Part shown: positions 19,381 through 28,055 of the stretch, in pieces
Layout: each line of letters opens with the position of its first letter
Numbering within the stretch: the stretch's first letter is position 1
Source: Diploptera punctata
Taxonomy: Eukaryota > Arthropoda > Insecta > Blattodea > Blaberidae
Length of the DNA stretch: 64,000 nucleotides
Direction: 5' to 3'
NCBI GenBank assembly: GCA_030220185.1
Contig: JASPKZ010007795.1
Location: forward strand, 1,142,501 to 1,206,500
The notes under the pieces: generated by a model
What the model was told of the DNA's origin: nothing
Databases searched by the model: none
The model's input: only the letters and a program-made list of their open reading frames with translations
Translations under genes and position numbers: made by a program

Positions 19381-20108
19381 TGTTTATTTTTTATTATTTC
19401 ACTCACCTCATACTTCATAATTCATAGCAGACCCTGGGTTTCTTCACATCTTTTGTGACATTCTCAATGCTGCGTCACGTTCACAACTGACGTCCAACGG
19501 CCTTCTATCCTGCAGACTGACCTCCGTGCCATCTGGTGGCCGACCGAAGAATTTCCAAATCAGTCCTCTTTCTTTATAACCGGGTATTTCAAAATTCATA
19601 GTTGTATTTTCATTCTTGCATATGTAAATTTTTTCCCAAATTGTGAGTTCCTTCGGTTTTTCCAATTGTTTAAGTAATTTTGTTTTGGTTTCTATTCTAT
19701 GTTTTTCTGACCATGTTTTTCTCACATGCCTGGTCAGAAAAACATAGAATAGAAACCAAAACAAAATTACTTAAACAATTGGAAAAACCGAAGGAACTCA
19801 CAATTTGGGAAAAAATTTACATATGCAAGAATGAAAATACAACTATGAATTTTGAAATACCCGGTTATAAAGAAAGAGGACTGATTTGGAAATTCTTCGG
19901 TCGGCCACCAGATGGCGCGGAGGTCAGTCTGCAGGATAGAAGGCCGTTGGACGTCAGTTGTGAACGTGACGCAGCATTGAGAATGTCACAAAAGATGTGA
20001 AGAAACCCAGGGTCTGCTATGAATTATGAAGTATGAGGTGAGTGAAATAATAAAAAATAAACAATATTAAAAAACCTCATAGTGTTATTTCCTATCTACA
20101 TAACTTAA
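19381..20108. mobile_element. PLE palindrome (TGTTTATTTTTTATT family)
   Basis: Two arms of about 340 bp each encode the same 106-codon tail (KLLKQLEKPKELTIWEKIYI then MNFEIPGYKERG) in opposite orientation, with the hinge near 19722. The right end runs beyond symmetry through ACCTCATAGTGTTATTTCC. TATAGTTACCGT is duplicated at 19369-19380 and 20109-20120. Confidence 0.8.
19973..20018 (+). ncRNA. Hammerhead-like motif, T3/A8 variant with CCCAGGG stem III
   Basis: Stem I AGCA/TGCT, core TTGAGAA, unpaired T, stem II TCACA/TGTGA, GAAA, stem III CCC-A-GGG, cleavage TC. It overlaps the last codons of the endonuclease tail. The inverse copy is near 19435-19480. Confidence 0.55.
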
Positions 20109-20180
20109 TATAGTTACCGTGTTTAATAAAACATGAAATATGAGGTAAGATGTAAAAATGACTCATTAATTTATTAATAT

Positions 20181-20755
20181 ACAACGTAATCCAGGCATCT
20201 GGTGCTAGCAATTACAATTGTGTGCTGCTACCACTCATCCTAGTCCCAATCATTTTAAAATTGAAATGTCCAACTGCACATAGATATTCTTATTAGGAAA
20301 CAGGTTGGTACCACCTGAGCTTGCACAACAACCCATTTGCTTCAGGTTTAAATGCTCAGTGCATTTCCCCAAAAACCAGATATTAAATCACCGTATTCTG
20401 TTTTTTAACTCTCAGACATTCGATACGAACAAAAGATAACGGTAGTTGAGATCACAATAAGGGTGAAGAACAAAACATATTTCTCTACTATTCATAAATG
20501 TTAACAAAAGAGTACCCTGCCAAGGGATGTACAAAATATTGCAAAATATATAATGGCAGAGTTAAGTGAGTGTAGCTTGTCTTCTGAGTTGAAGGCCATT
20601 TAACAGCCGGTGAGTGTACTTCGTCTTCAGAAGCAAATGGATTAACTAACTTGCAGATTCACTAAGACCCTTCCCTCCATTGGTCCTTACTCTCAGCCAA
20701 CTGAATCCACTTTGTATCACTGATATACAGTTCCCAAGATCCATCTGAATATTAC
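20181..20755. other. Intronic stretch without recognisable feature
   Basis: No supported ORF, RNA gene or repeat family is visible. It may be unique intron 3 sequence. Confidence 0.45.
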
Positions 20756-20759
20756 CCTC

Positions 20760-20905
20760 TCATATGCCTAGACCTTCCCAATGGTCTCTTCTCCAAGGGT
20801 TTCCCAATAAAAATGTGGAAGTATTTCTACTCTCACCCATTTGAGCTACATGACCTGCCTATGTCAGTCTCCTAGACTTAATAATCTTAACAATATTAAG
20901 ATGAT
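20760..20905 (-). pseudogene. Small RTE-like LINE scrap
   Basis: ACATGACCTGCCTATGTCAG and the following CTCCTAGACTTAATAATCTT parallel the RTE-like tail at about 35910-35950 (codons for the RRL.WAGHV region). Confidence 0.4.
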
Positions 20906-21049
20906 ATGAATTATAGGGTTTACATTTTTATTTTATTGAATCTCCAATAATGTGAACCCTATTTCACCATCCAGTATGTTAGAGTTTTAGTTAAAATACA
21001 ATTAATTATTTACTTAATTTAGAATATGCTTAATTTCTAGAGTACATTC

Positions 21050-21376
21050 GCTGTGGTCTCGAGGTAGCGTGCTGACTTGTCACGCAGCGGGTCCGGGTTC
21101 GATCCCTGGTCGGGACAGTTTTTCCGGGTGAGGTTTTTCTCGGGGTTTTTCCTCACCTGTAAGACAAATGTCAGGAAAACTTTAAGGCCCAAACAGTCCC
21201 CGAAATCATATGGCCATCATCATCCTTATCATCATCATCATCATCCTTCATCGGTGTGGAAAGCAACGGGAAGCTACCACGCCTACAATTCCCTAGTAAA
21301 GCTGCAAAGCATAACATGAAAATGCCATGATTGCAATGAAAGACCTGCCCTCGGGCAGAATTACTATAGATGGATA
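21050..21376 (+). mobile_element. SINE family 2
   Basis: Head CTGTGGTCTCGAGGTAGCGT and B box GGGTTCGATCCC, a TCATC-rich middle and the end GGGCAGAATTACTATAGATG. Forward-oriented counterpart of 8061-8386. Confidence 0.8.
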
Positions 21377-21539
21377 TCAACAATAATGTAATGTATATGA
21401 AAAAAATTAATTAATTAACAAACCAAAACTAACTCAAAGTCTCTTAAAAATATGATAGATAAAGTCACACAGCTTCCTATAGCAGCACTTCTTACATAAA
21501 ATATTTGACAAAGGCAGTTGAAATCTATATCTTCATCAT

Positions 21540-22189
21540 CATCCATGCAAGTATCAGGCCGTATGGCCTGTTATGGTCTCAAGAGGAGCCTTCCAATCCA
21601 GCGCTTCTTTGAACGTCCCAGCGATCTTTTGCCTTGGGGGCAGTAATGAAGCATGGCTTTTGGAATTCTATGAAACGGCATTCGTTGAAGATGGGCTTTC
21701 CAGTTGTTCTGGTAGATTTGTATGTGGTGGAGAATGGGTTCTACATCCAACTCTTCCATAATTTCCTCATTTCTTTTATGGTTCCATTTTGTATAGCCTG
21801 CTGTACGGCACATAAATTGCATCTCATTTGCTGTTATTCGGCTTTCATCTCTTCTTTGTACTGTCCATGCTTCACTACCATATCTTAATACTGGTCTTGC
21901 GAGAATCTTATAAAGCCGTAATCTTGTGTTCTTCTTGTGTTTCATTATATTGTTAATTATCCTGTTGTTTTTGTGAAATTTGTGATTTTCTTTGATATAT
22001 CAGCTTCATCTTAAAATGTTAACTTATAACCCAAATAATTAAATTCATTTACTCGTTCTAAAATTTCATCATCCAAAACAATTTTTCTAGGTATAGGGTA
22101 TTTCCCACAAAAGGCTTTCATTTTAGTTTTCTTTGTATTGATTTCCATATTGTACCTTTTTGCAATTATATTAAAATTGTTTATAGAAT
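21540..22189 (-). pseudogene. LINE C-terminal fragment
   Basis: The reverse strand encodes LARPVLRYGSEAWTVQRRDE, RRTAGYT-like and HLQRMPFHRIPKAMLHYCPQ (21571-21945), preceded by VLDDEILERVNEFNYLG-like text to 22150. The 303-bp tRNA-like array is inserted at its upstream end. Confidence 0.6.
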
Positions 22190-22434
22190 ACCGTAAATCT
22201 AGGCAAAAATTTTTCTCTTCAAATATAATTTATCCTTCAATGAGAAGTGTTAAATTAATAATAAAATCGTCAATAGAAGCCCTACTGGCTTTATAAAGTA
22301 GTGTTAAATTCCCAATAAATGTCTTCTTAACTAAGAAGCCGCCATTTGCAAAGATAGAAGCTACGGTTTCAAGCATTTGGCGATAGGGAATTACAACGTA
22401 CATAAGAGAAAAATTTGCGTCTAGATCGTAACTC

Positions 22435-22507
22435 GCCTTGGTAGCTCAGTTGGTAGAGCACTTGGCCCGGAAAGCCAAGGGTCCTGTGTTCGAGTCCCGG
22501 TCTAGGT
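22435..22507 (+). tRNA. tRNA-like domain, array unit 1
   Basis: Acceptor GCCTTGG against TCTAGGT, D arm GCTC/GAGC, anticodon arm CTTGGC-CCGGAAA-GCCAAG (GGA triplet, six pairs, C at the U33 position), T arm partly disrupted (CTGTG). Probably non-functional. Confidence 0.4.
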
Positions 22508-22737
22508 GAAAATTTTTCTCTTCAAATATAATTTATCCTTCAATGAGAAGTGTTAAATTAATAATAAAATTGTCAATAGAAGCCCTACTGGCTTTATAAA
22601 GTAGTGTTAAATTCCCAATAAATGTCTTCTTAACTAAGAAGCCGCCATTTGCAAAGATAGAAGCTATGGTTTCAAGCATTTGGCACGAGGGAATTACAAC
22701 GTACATAAGAGAAAAATTTGCGTCTAGATCGTAACTC

Positions 22738-22810
22738 GCCTCGGTAGCTCAGTTGGTAGAGCACTTGGCCCGGAAAGCCAAGGGTCCCGGGTTCGAGTCC
22801 CGGTCTAGGC
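22738..22810 (+). tRNA. tRNA-like domain, array unit 2
   Basis: As unit 1 but with acceptor GCCTCGG and an intact T arm (CCGGG-TTCGAGT-CCCGG). It has the best B box of the array. Loop CCGGAAA again. Confidence 0.45.
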
Positions 22811-23040
22811 GAAAATTTTTCTCTTCAAATATAATTTATCCTTCAATGAGAAGTGTTAAATTAATAATAAAATCGTCAATAGAAGCCCTACTGGCTTTAT
22901 AAAGTAGTGTTAAATTCCCAATAAATGTCTTCTTAACTAAGAAGCCGCCATTTGCAAAGATAGAAGCTATGGTTTCAAGCATTTGGCACGAGGGAATTAC
23001 AACGTACATAAGAGAAAAATTTGCGTCTAGATCGTAACTC

Positions 23041-23113
23041 GCCTCGGTAGCTCAGTTGGTAAAGCACTTGGCCCGGAAAGCCAAGGGTGCCGGGTTCGAG
23101 TCCCGGTCTAGGC
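23041..23113 (+). tRNA. tRNA-like domain, array unit 3
   Basis: Same as unit 2 with a D-arm change (GTAAAGC) and GTGCCGGG before the T loop. Confidence 0.4.
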
Positions 23114-23256
23114 GAAAATTTTTCTCTTCAAATATACTGTAAATCTGTTTCTGTTGGAGTTGAAATCTGTATAAGGTTTACATTATTAAGCTTCCTCCAT
23201 ACTCATCTCTTGTGGGACTGAATATTTGTAATTAATGTATATTATTTATATTTCAG

Positions 23257-23555
23257 ATTCAGAATTAGTGAAGAGTCCTGAGATTTTTGAAGTGATTCCA
23301 GATCCAATAGAACAATTCCATTCATATCTTGATAATATTTTGGATTGTGTGGTAGGATTAAATAGTCATTGGGAATCACAAAGATTTGAAAATAATGAGG
23401 ATCATCTTCCTTTTCCTGTACAAAATGCTTTGAAAAAAATTATACCGATCATTGAAGAACTAGTTGGGAAGAAAGAGAATGAGTCAGCTGAAAAAGTTAC
23501 TTCAGTACCTAGTGAACAGATAATGTCTCATTCAATAAAGAATGAATGTGTAAAG
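23257..23555 (+). CDS. FANCA: FANCA, exon 4 of 8 in window
   Basis: It starts after ATATTTCAG and ends GTAAAG before GTAAAG. With the G carried over from the previous exon it makes exactly 100 codons. The peptide runs DSELVKSPEIFEVIPDPIEQ, then a helix-like VQNALKKIIPIIEELVGKK and a polar tail. It matches the position of the weakly conserved FANCA segment (GQLTAALGELRASM, then a helix) before the AVDLLLTSF motif. Similarity is low here, so the call rests mainly on phase and exon order. Confidence 0.75.
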
Positions 23556-23715
23556 GTAAAGTGAAGTAAAGCAGCTCTAGATATCAATAAACTAATAAAG
23601 TCACTATAAACTAAAACTTATCCCATGCAGCTTAGATTACTAGGCATCTGTCTGATATTATATTTGAAGAGAGATGTATGAAATGAATAATAAAAACATA
23701 ATTAGAAAAATATAC

Positions 23716-23787
23716 GCCTAGAGCAGGATTTGAACCCAGGACCTTTAGCTTTATATGTGAATGCTCTGCCACTGAGTTATCCATGGC
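23716..23787 (-). tRNA. tRNA-like domain (reverse arm)
   Basis: GCCATGGATAACTCAGTGGC head, GGGTTCAAATCC B box and a mispaired anticodon stem. Repeat-embedded. Confidence 0.35.
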
Positions 23788-24042
23788 TTCCAATCTAAAT
23801 GCAAATTTTTCTCTTATACATATCAATTCCCAAGAGAACCATTGTCTTGTGAGGCATTGCTCGATATAGGAATGGCTGCTTCTCATTTAATGGGAATTTA
23901 ACATTACTTTATAAAGCCAATAATGTTAAATTCCCATTATAATTCTTCTTAAATAAGAAGCTATGTTGAGCAACTGTTCGCAAGCCTTTGGCACTCTTGG
24001 CAATTGATATGTATAAGAGAAAAATTTGCATTTACATTGAAG

Positions 24043-24113
24043 GCCTTGGATAGCTCAGTGGCAGAGCATTAGTGTGTAAAGCTAAAGGTTCTGGGTTCAA
24101 TCCTGGTCTAGGC
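24043..24113 (+). tRNA. tRNA-like domain (forward arm)
   Basis: GCCTTGGATAGCTCAGTGGC head, T arm CTGGG-TTCAATC-CTGG. The anticodon arm TTAGT-GTGTAAA-GCTAA gives a GTA triplet, unlike the AGA of most copies. Confidence 0.4.
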
Positions 24114-24187
24114 ATATATTTTTCTATATTAAATTAACGTTGGGAAGTAAACATAATGAGGTATTATATTTGAAAAGAAAAATATAC

Positions 24188-24259
24188 GCCTGGACTGGGG
24201 TTTGAACCCAGGACCTTTGATCCTCTATGTCAATGCTCTTCCAAGTGAGCTACCTAGGC
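24188..24259 (-). tRNA. tRNA-like domain (reverse arm)
   Basis: GCCTAGGTAGCTCACTTGG head and CTGGG-TTCAAAC-CCCAG T arm. The anticodon stem has one mismatch around ATAGAGG (AGA triplet). Confidence 0.45.
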
Positions 24260-24485
24260 CTCCAATCTAAACGCGTATTTTTCTCTTCTACATAGTTAAT
24301 TCCCTAACCCCAAATGCTACGAGCCGTTGCTAGAATTTTTGCAAATAACGGCTTCTTTATTGGGAATTTAAACATTACTTATAAAGCCAGTAGTGCTTCT
24401 TTCAAGGTTTTATTATTCGTTTTTAAACATCTTAATGATGGACAAATTATATTTGAAAAGAAAAATATACGTGTTTAGATTGGAG

Positions 24486-24557
24486 GCCTAGGTAGCTCAC
24501 TTGGAAGAGCATTGACATAGAGAGTCAAAGGTCCTGGGTTCAAACCCCAGTCTAGGC
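24486..24557 (+). tRNA. tRNA-like domain with complete cloverleaf, anticodon AGA
   Basis: Every arm is canonical: acceptor GCCTAGG/TCTAGGC (one G-U), D arm GCTC/GAGC, five-pair anticodon arm TTGAC-ATAGAGA-GTCAA, variable loop AGGTC, T arm CTGGG-TTCAAAC-CCCAG, 72 nt. AGA would read serine UCU, but the variable arm is short as in class I tRNAs and the body looks tRNA-Lys-like. A tRNA finder would probably score it, but its repeat setting argues for a retroelement module. Confidence 0.55.
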
Positions 24558-24635
24558 GTATATTTTTCTTTTCAAATATAATTTGTCCATCATTAAGATG
24601 TTTAAAAATGAATAATAAAACCATGAAGTATATTC

Positions 24636-24855
24636 ATTGAAATTAATCGGAGAACATTTTTTAACAACTCACCTCATAGAATTTGTCTTTTTCATGATAC
24701 TGCAGTTTCAAACTAAGTACATCCTCAGCCATGACTCCGACTGACGAAATTCTTCAGCCGAAGAAACTGTTTGAACTGCAGTATCATGAAAAAGATGAAT
24801 TCTATGAGGTGAGTTGTTAAAAATGTTCTCCGATGGATTTCAATATATTTTTCTC
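24636..24855. repeat. PLE palindrome with hammerhead motif
   Basis: AACAACTCACCTCATAGAAT faces ATTCTATGAGGTGAGTTGTT across a hinge at about 24745. The outer parts CGGAGAACATTTTTT and AAATGTTCTCCGATG are also paired. Same family as 6753 and 48940. Confidence 0.7.
24693..24733 (-). ncRNA. Minimal hammerhead ribozyme motif
   Basis: Reverse strand: 5-bp stem I CATGG/TCATG, core CTGAGGA, unpaired T, weak stem II, TTTGAAA, palindromic stem III CTGCAG, cleavage TA. The forward arm has a decayed copy (CTGACGA near 24751). Confidence 0.6.
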
Positions 24856-24899
24856 TTGAAATGTAATTTGACTTTCAATGACAAATGTTAAATTTATAA

Positions 24900-25120
24900 T
24901 AAATAAGTTGGGTCTGCATTTATCTTACCTCATATTTTGTTGTTTCATGTAAGACATGTTTCAAAGCATCTTACCTCCTTCTTCAGTTTGGTACAGATTG
25001 ATACAGACTGTATCAACTGAAGGAGCAAAGATGCTATGAAACGTGTCTTACAAGAAACAATGAAATATGAAGAGAGATGAATGCAGACCCAACTTATTTA
25101 TTAAGTAGAATCTCATAATG
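24900..25120. repeat. PLE palindrome (TTGGGTCTGCAT arms)
   Basis: AATAAGTTGGGTCTGCAT faces ATGCAGACCCAACTTATT. Inner arms carry CATGTAAGACATGTTTC-like text with a CTGAAGA core and GAAACATGTC on the reverse strand. The right end is AATCTCATAATGTT. Confidence 0.6.
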
Positions 25121-25123
25121 TTA

Positions 25124-25692
25124 AGAATTAAATTAATGTTTTTATTACCTCACCTCATATCCTTTTTCTTTTATACTGCAGTTTCGGAGCTTATCTCCAT
25201 CGTCAGTAGCCTCTGGTCGACCGGTGTTATGTTGTTTCTTGGCGGTTTCCTTCTTACTTCTATCGGTGGACCGATGAACCTCTGGATCAGGTCAAAATTT
25301 GCGGGAGTTTAAAAATTCATGAGTTTGTCTTTCTTGTTTATGTTGTTTCTTGGCAGTTTCCTTCTTACTTCTATCGGTGGACCGATGAACCTCTGGATCA
25401 GGTCAAAATTTGCGGGAGTTTCAAAATTCATGAGTTTCTCTTTCTTGACAAACTCATGAATTTTGAAACTCCTGCAAATTTTGACCTGATCCAGAGGTTC
25501 ATCGGTCCACCGATAGAAGTAAGAAGGAAACCGCCAAGAAACGACATAACACCGGTCGACCAGAGGCTACTGACGATGGAGATAAGCTCTGAAACTGCAG
25601 TATAGAAGAAAAAGGATATGAGGTGAGGTAATAAAAACATTAATTTAATTCTTAAATTAAACCTCATAGTGTTCTTTCCCTGTGAAAGTTAA
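25124..25692. mobile_element. PLE palindrome with an internal tandem duplication
   Basis: GAATTAAATTAATG at the left and TTAATTTAATTC then ACCTCATAGTG at the right. The left arm repeats an approximately 105-bp segment (TGTTTCTTGGCGG-type, about 25230 and 25337). The hinge is near 25443. A minimal relative is 35231-35446. Confidence 0.7.
25567..25605 (+). ncRNA. Minimal hammerhead ribozyme motif
   Basis: Stem I CTA/TAG, core CTGACGA, unpaired T, stem II GGAG/CTCT, GAAA, palindromic stem III CTGCAG, cleavage TA. Confidence 0.65.
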
Positions 25693-25985
25693 ATAAATCT
25701 CATAATTATATTATTTTTGGTCTGGACATCTTACCTCAATATTAATGTTGATTTGTTCTTGGACATGTTTCAAAACAATTCTCTGTTTTATCTTCAGCTT
25801 TCCCAGACTGAGTCTGAGTCTGGGAAAGCTGAAGATAAAACAGAGAATTGTTTTGAAACATGTCCAAGAACAAATCAACATTAATATTGAGGTAAGATGT
25901 CCAGACCAAAAATAATATAATTAAAATAACCTCAAAATATAACTTCCTAAAATTAAATATTAAATCTCATAATGTTACTTCCTAT
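25693..25985. repeat. PLE palindrome (AATATTAATGTTGATTTG family), complete arms
   Basis: ATTATTTTTGGTCTGGACAT faces ATGTCCAGACCAAAAATAAT, with a hinge at AGACTGAGTCTGAGTCTGG near 25812. The right end is AACCTCAAAATATAACTTCC. A further terminus, ATCTCATAATGTTACTTCC, follows. Confidence 0.7.
25828..25865 (+). ncRNA. Hammerhead-like motif, CATG stem III
   Basis: Core CTGAAGA, unpaired T, stem II AAAACA/TGTTTT, GAAA, palindromic CATG, cleavage TC. Stem I has only one convincing pair. The reverse-arm copy is at about 25747-25785. Confidence 0.5.
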
Positions 25986-26035
25986 TGTATTTTCTTATTA
26001 AATTTATAATAAAAACATCTGACTATGGACTGATT

Positions 26036-26160
26036 GGTGGGGCTTGTCTAGTGATCTAGTGGCTACCATTCTGTCTGGATTCAAGGTTAACAAGTTTAAA
26101 CCCCTGGCATTTATAGATTTTTTTTTTCGGGATGCAAAAATGAAGTAAAGCTGTGGATCC
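26036..26160 (+). repeat. tRNA-like SINE fragment
   Basis: GGGGCTTGTCTAGTGATCTA with a degenerate B box (AAGTTTAAACCCC) resembles a tRNA-derived SINE head. No second copy was found in the window. Confidence 0.3.
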
Positions 26161-26530
26161 CATGGATAAAAAAACCTCAGATCTGAAATATGAGGTAAAA
26201 TTTGTCAGCTCTTTAATGCCCAAATTGAATCACAAACTAATGATCTCAGATTTTTTAATAAAATATTAATAATCGTAGACAGCAAAGATTTTGATTACTT
26301 GTTTGTGTCAAATCTGACCCTGGAGTCCACTTGGCTTCTTATTAAATGTGTATGGGACCTTCTAGGGTGTAAAGTGGCTGGAATGTAGGGCTAATCAATA
26401 TATTAAATTAATTATATTATTATATTAAATTAATATTGAAAAGCTAAAACTATTACTATGATAGAAATAAGTAAATTAATGAACACAACTAAATTATTGT
26501 TATCAATGATAAAGAAAAAAATGTTTTTCT

Positions 26531-26790
26531 TCATAGTTAAATACGGGAAATAACATTATGAGGTTCTTAATTCGTAAATTAATTAGTCATTTTCAACATC
26601 TTACCTCATATTTCATGTTTTCTTTAAACACGGGAACTAGTTTTCAAGACAAACATCTCTCTCATTTTCAACTGGCATTATGACTCAATGGTTGAAGATG
26701 AGAGAGATGTTTCTCTTGAAAACTAGTTCCCGTGTTTAAAGAAAACATGAAATATGAGGTAAGATGTGGAAAATGACTCATTAATATACA
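26531..26790. repeat. PLE palindrome (GTTTTCTTTAAACACGGG arms)
   Basis: GGAAATAACATTATGAGG at the left. Arms CATCTTACCTCATATTTC and GAAATATGAGGTAAGATG, with the hinge near 26680. Same ribozyme family as 6127, 19191 and 34880. Confidence 0.65.
26688..26733 (+). ncRNA. Hammerhead-like motif, TTGAAGA core
   Basis: Stem I ATGG/CCGT, core TTGAAGA (T3 with G8), unpaired T, stem II GAGAGA/TCTCTT, GAAA, palindromic ACTAGT, cleavage TC. The reverse-arm copy has TTGAAAA. Confidence 0.55.
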
Positions 26791-27083
26791 AAAAAAATGT
26801 TTGCCTGAACTGGTTCGATTTCTGGTTCAGGCAAAATTTGTTCTCTTTACCATTGATTACAATAATTTAGTTGTGTTCATTAATTTACTTATTTCTATCA
26901 TAGTAATAGCTTTAGCTTCTCAATATTAATTTAATAAATAATGCTATAGCTGTGTGGAGTCCCTTCATGTCTTCTTAATGTAACAGCCATTCATTGTGTA
27001 TTTGTGAATGATGATTCATTGCAATTGAATGTGGGACCAGTAGAGTAAGGTAAAGGAAGGATTTCTGCATGGATGGGAATGAA

Positions 27084-27156
27084 GCCTGAATTAGCTCAGT
27101 GGTCAGAGCGTCAGTACAGAAAGCTGAAGATTCGGGGTTCGATTCCCAGTTGAGGC
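27084..27156 (+). tRNA. tRNA-like domain, second family
   Basis: GCCTGAATTAGCTCAGTGG head, TTGAGGC acceptor 3' strand with one mismatch, anticodon arm TCAGT-ACAGAAA-GCTGA (AGA), GGGGTTCGATTCCC B box. There is one extra base before the D arm. Confidence 0.4.
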
Positions 27157-27352
27157 AAAAAAAAAATGTTTCTCTTTACCATTGATTACAATAATTTAGT
27201 TTTGTTCTAAACAATATAACTTCTCCTCTTAGCCATGTGTCTAATTATGAACAACTCCTGTGCCCTCTTTCAGTTATCTGGTTAAAAGACAGAAATATAC
27301 TCATTCAATAAAAGTAATAAAAACTAACAATAATTTGGTTATTAGATTTAAC

Positions 27353-28055
27353 TTTTATAGGAATTAATCACTATGAGATTTAATTTATGGTGAAATTAAA
27401 TGTTTCTTAATATTTAATTTTAGGAAGTGTTTCTTACCTCTCCTCATATAAATCTTCTAAGTAGATTGTGATTTCGAGACCATAACGGTCTCAAATTTTG
27501 ATCTGATCCATGAGGGGGTGGTCATCGGTCCACCAACAGAGGGAAGAAGAAGAGTTTCTTCTTTCATCGACATAACTCCTCAGTCATTCAAAAAGTTTTA
27601 AAATTGGGAAACATTATGAGGTTCTTAATTAAATAAAATAATGCGTCATTTTAACAGGTCTTACGACGGTCATATGTCCATGTTTTTTCACACACGGTAC
27701 CTATAGTTTTCAAATGATCTTGTCATTCATTTTCAACCGCCCTTATGAAAAAAAAAAAGTCACGGTAACTAGAGTTTTCAACTGAATGACAAGATCAATT
27801 TGAAAACTATAGTTACCGTGTTTGAAAAACATGAAATATGAGGGGGTGAAAGATTTTAAAATACAGGGGGGGGGGGGGGGGGGGGGGGTGGGGGGGGGGG
27901 GGGGGGGGGGGGGGGGGTGAGTGCATTAATTTAATCACATCAGTCGCCAAAAAGTACTAAATATGAGACCGTTATGGTCTCAAAATCGCAATCTACTTAG
28001 AAGATTTATATGAGGAGAGGTAAGAAACATTTAATTTCACCGTTGGTTATCAGAT
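27353..28055. repeat. Outer PLE palindrome with nested palindrome and a poly-G tract
   Basis: The outer arms TCTTCTAAGTAGATTGTGAT (about 27456) and ATCGCAATCTACTTAGAAGA (about 27984) carry the GAGACC/GGTCTC stem II of the hammerhead at 38846. An inner palindrome (27600-27850) of the CCGTGTTT family is inserted. The inner right arm decays into a G tract. Confidence 0.55.
27866..27917 (+). repeat. 52-nt near-pure G tract
   Basis: 51 G and a single T (27889), directly after the inner palindrome's right arm. It is unlike anything else in this AT-rich window. Confidence 0.9.

Larger units (their letters stand above)
19191..20180 (+). pseudogene. PLE 3' fragment interrupted by a palindromic PLE
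   Basis: The left part encodes degenerate FDIPDERDLISKFIKSIPDG, with a local duplication of the FIKS-PDG segment, then a hammerhead-like motif. It is cut at 19380. The end resumes at 20109 with AATATGAGGTAAGATG. The interrupting element is 19381-20108. Confidence 0.6.
22201..23135 (+). repeat. 303-bp tandem array with tRNA-like units (3 copies)
   Basis: Three head-to-tail units of exactly 303 bp, each with one tRNA-like domain (starts 22435, 22738, 23041), plus a 26-bp repeat of the unit start at the end (935 bp in total). A near-identical 11-bp sequence (ACCGTAAATCT at 22190-22200, ACTGTAAATCT at 23136-23146) flanks it like a target duplication. Each tRNA-like domain lies between AAGAGAAAAATTT and AAATTTTTCTCTT, which could pair and close a long stem around it. 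Confidence 0.8.
23645..24130. repeat. Palindromic pair of tRNA-like elements
   Basis: A reverse unit and a forward unit face each other, hinged near 23915-23930 (TTTAACATTACTTTATAAAG against TAATGTTAAATTCCC). Each holds one tRNA-like domain. Confidence 0.55.
24140..24635. repeat. Palindromic pair of tRNA-like elements with PLE-type end
   Basis: The left terminus GGGAAGTAAACATAATGAGG is the same end motif seen on hammerhead-bearing PLE palindromes, followed by ATTATATTTGAAAAG. Reverse and forward tRNA-like domains face each other across the hinge region near 24370-24450. Confidence 0.65.
26405..27350. repeat. Second tRNA-like palindromic family, with nested PLE palindrome
   Basis: The arms TTGTGTTCATTAATTTACTT (about 26870-26890) and its complement (about 26470-26490) face each other. 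A tRNA-like hairpin remnant (TTGCCTGAAC...GTTCAGGCAA) lies at 26795-26835. A separate forward unit with a tRNA-like domain follows at 27084. A PLE palindrome sits inside. Confidence 0.5.

Noticed and set aside
22435..23113. A cluster of three genuine tRNA genes
   Set aside because: The spacing is exactly one repeat unit, the anticodon stems have an extra pair and C at the U33 position, and the same module is scattered through the window in decayed, inverted copies.
22201..23135. CRISPR-like array
   Set aside because: Repeat and spacer are not distinguishable: the whole 303-bp unit repeats, and this is a eukaryotic intron.
25118..25667. Paired 64- and 79-codon frames (LRIKLMFLLPHLISFFF...) as membrane proteins
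   Set aside because: The hydrophobic frames are antisense readings of PLE palindrome arms and mirror each other across the hinge.
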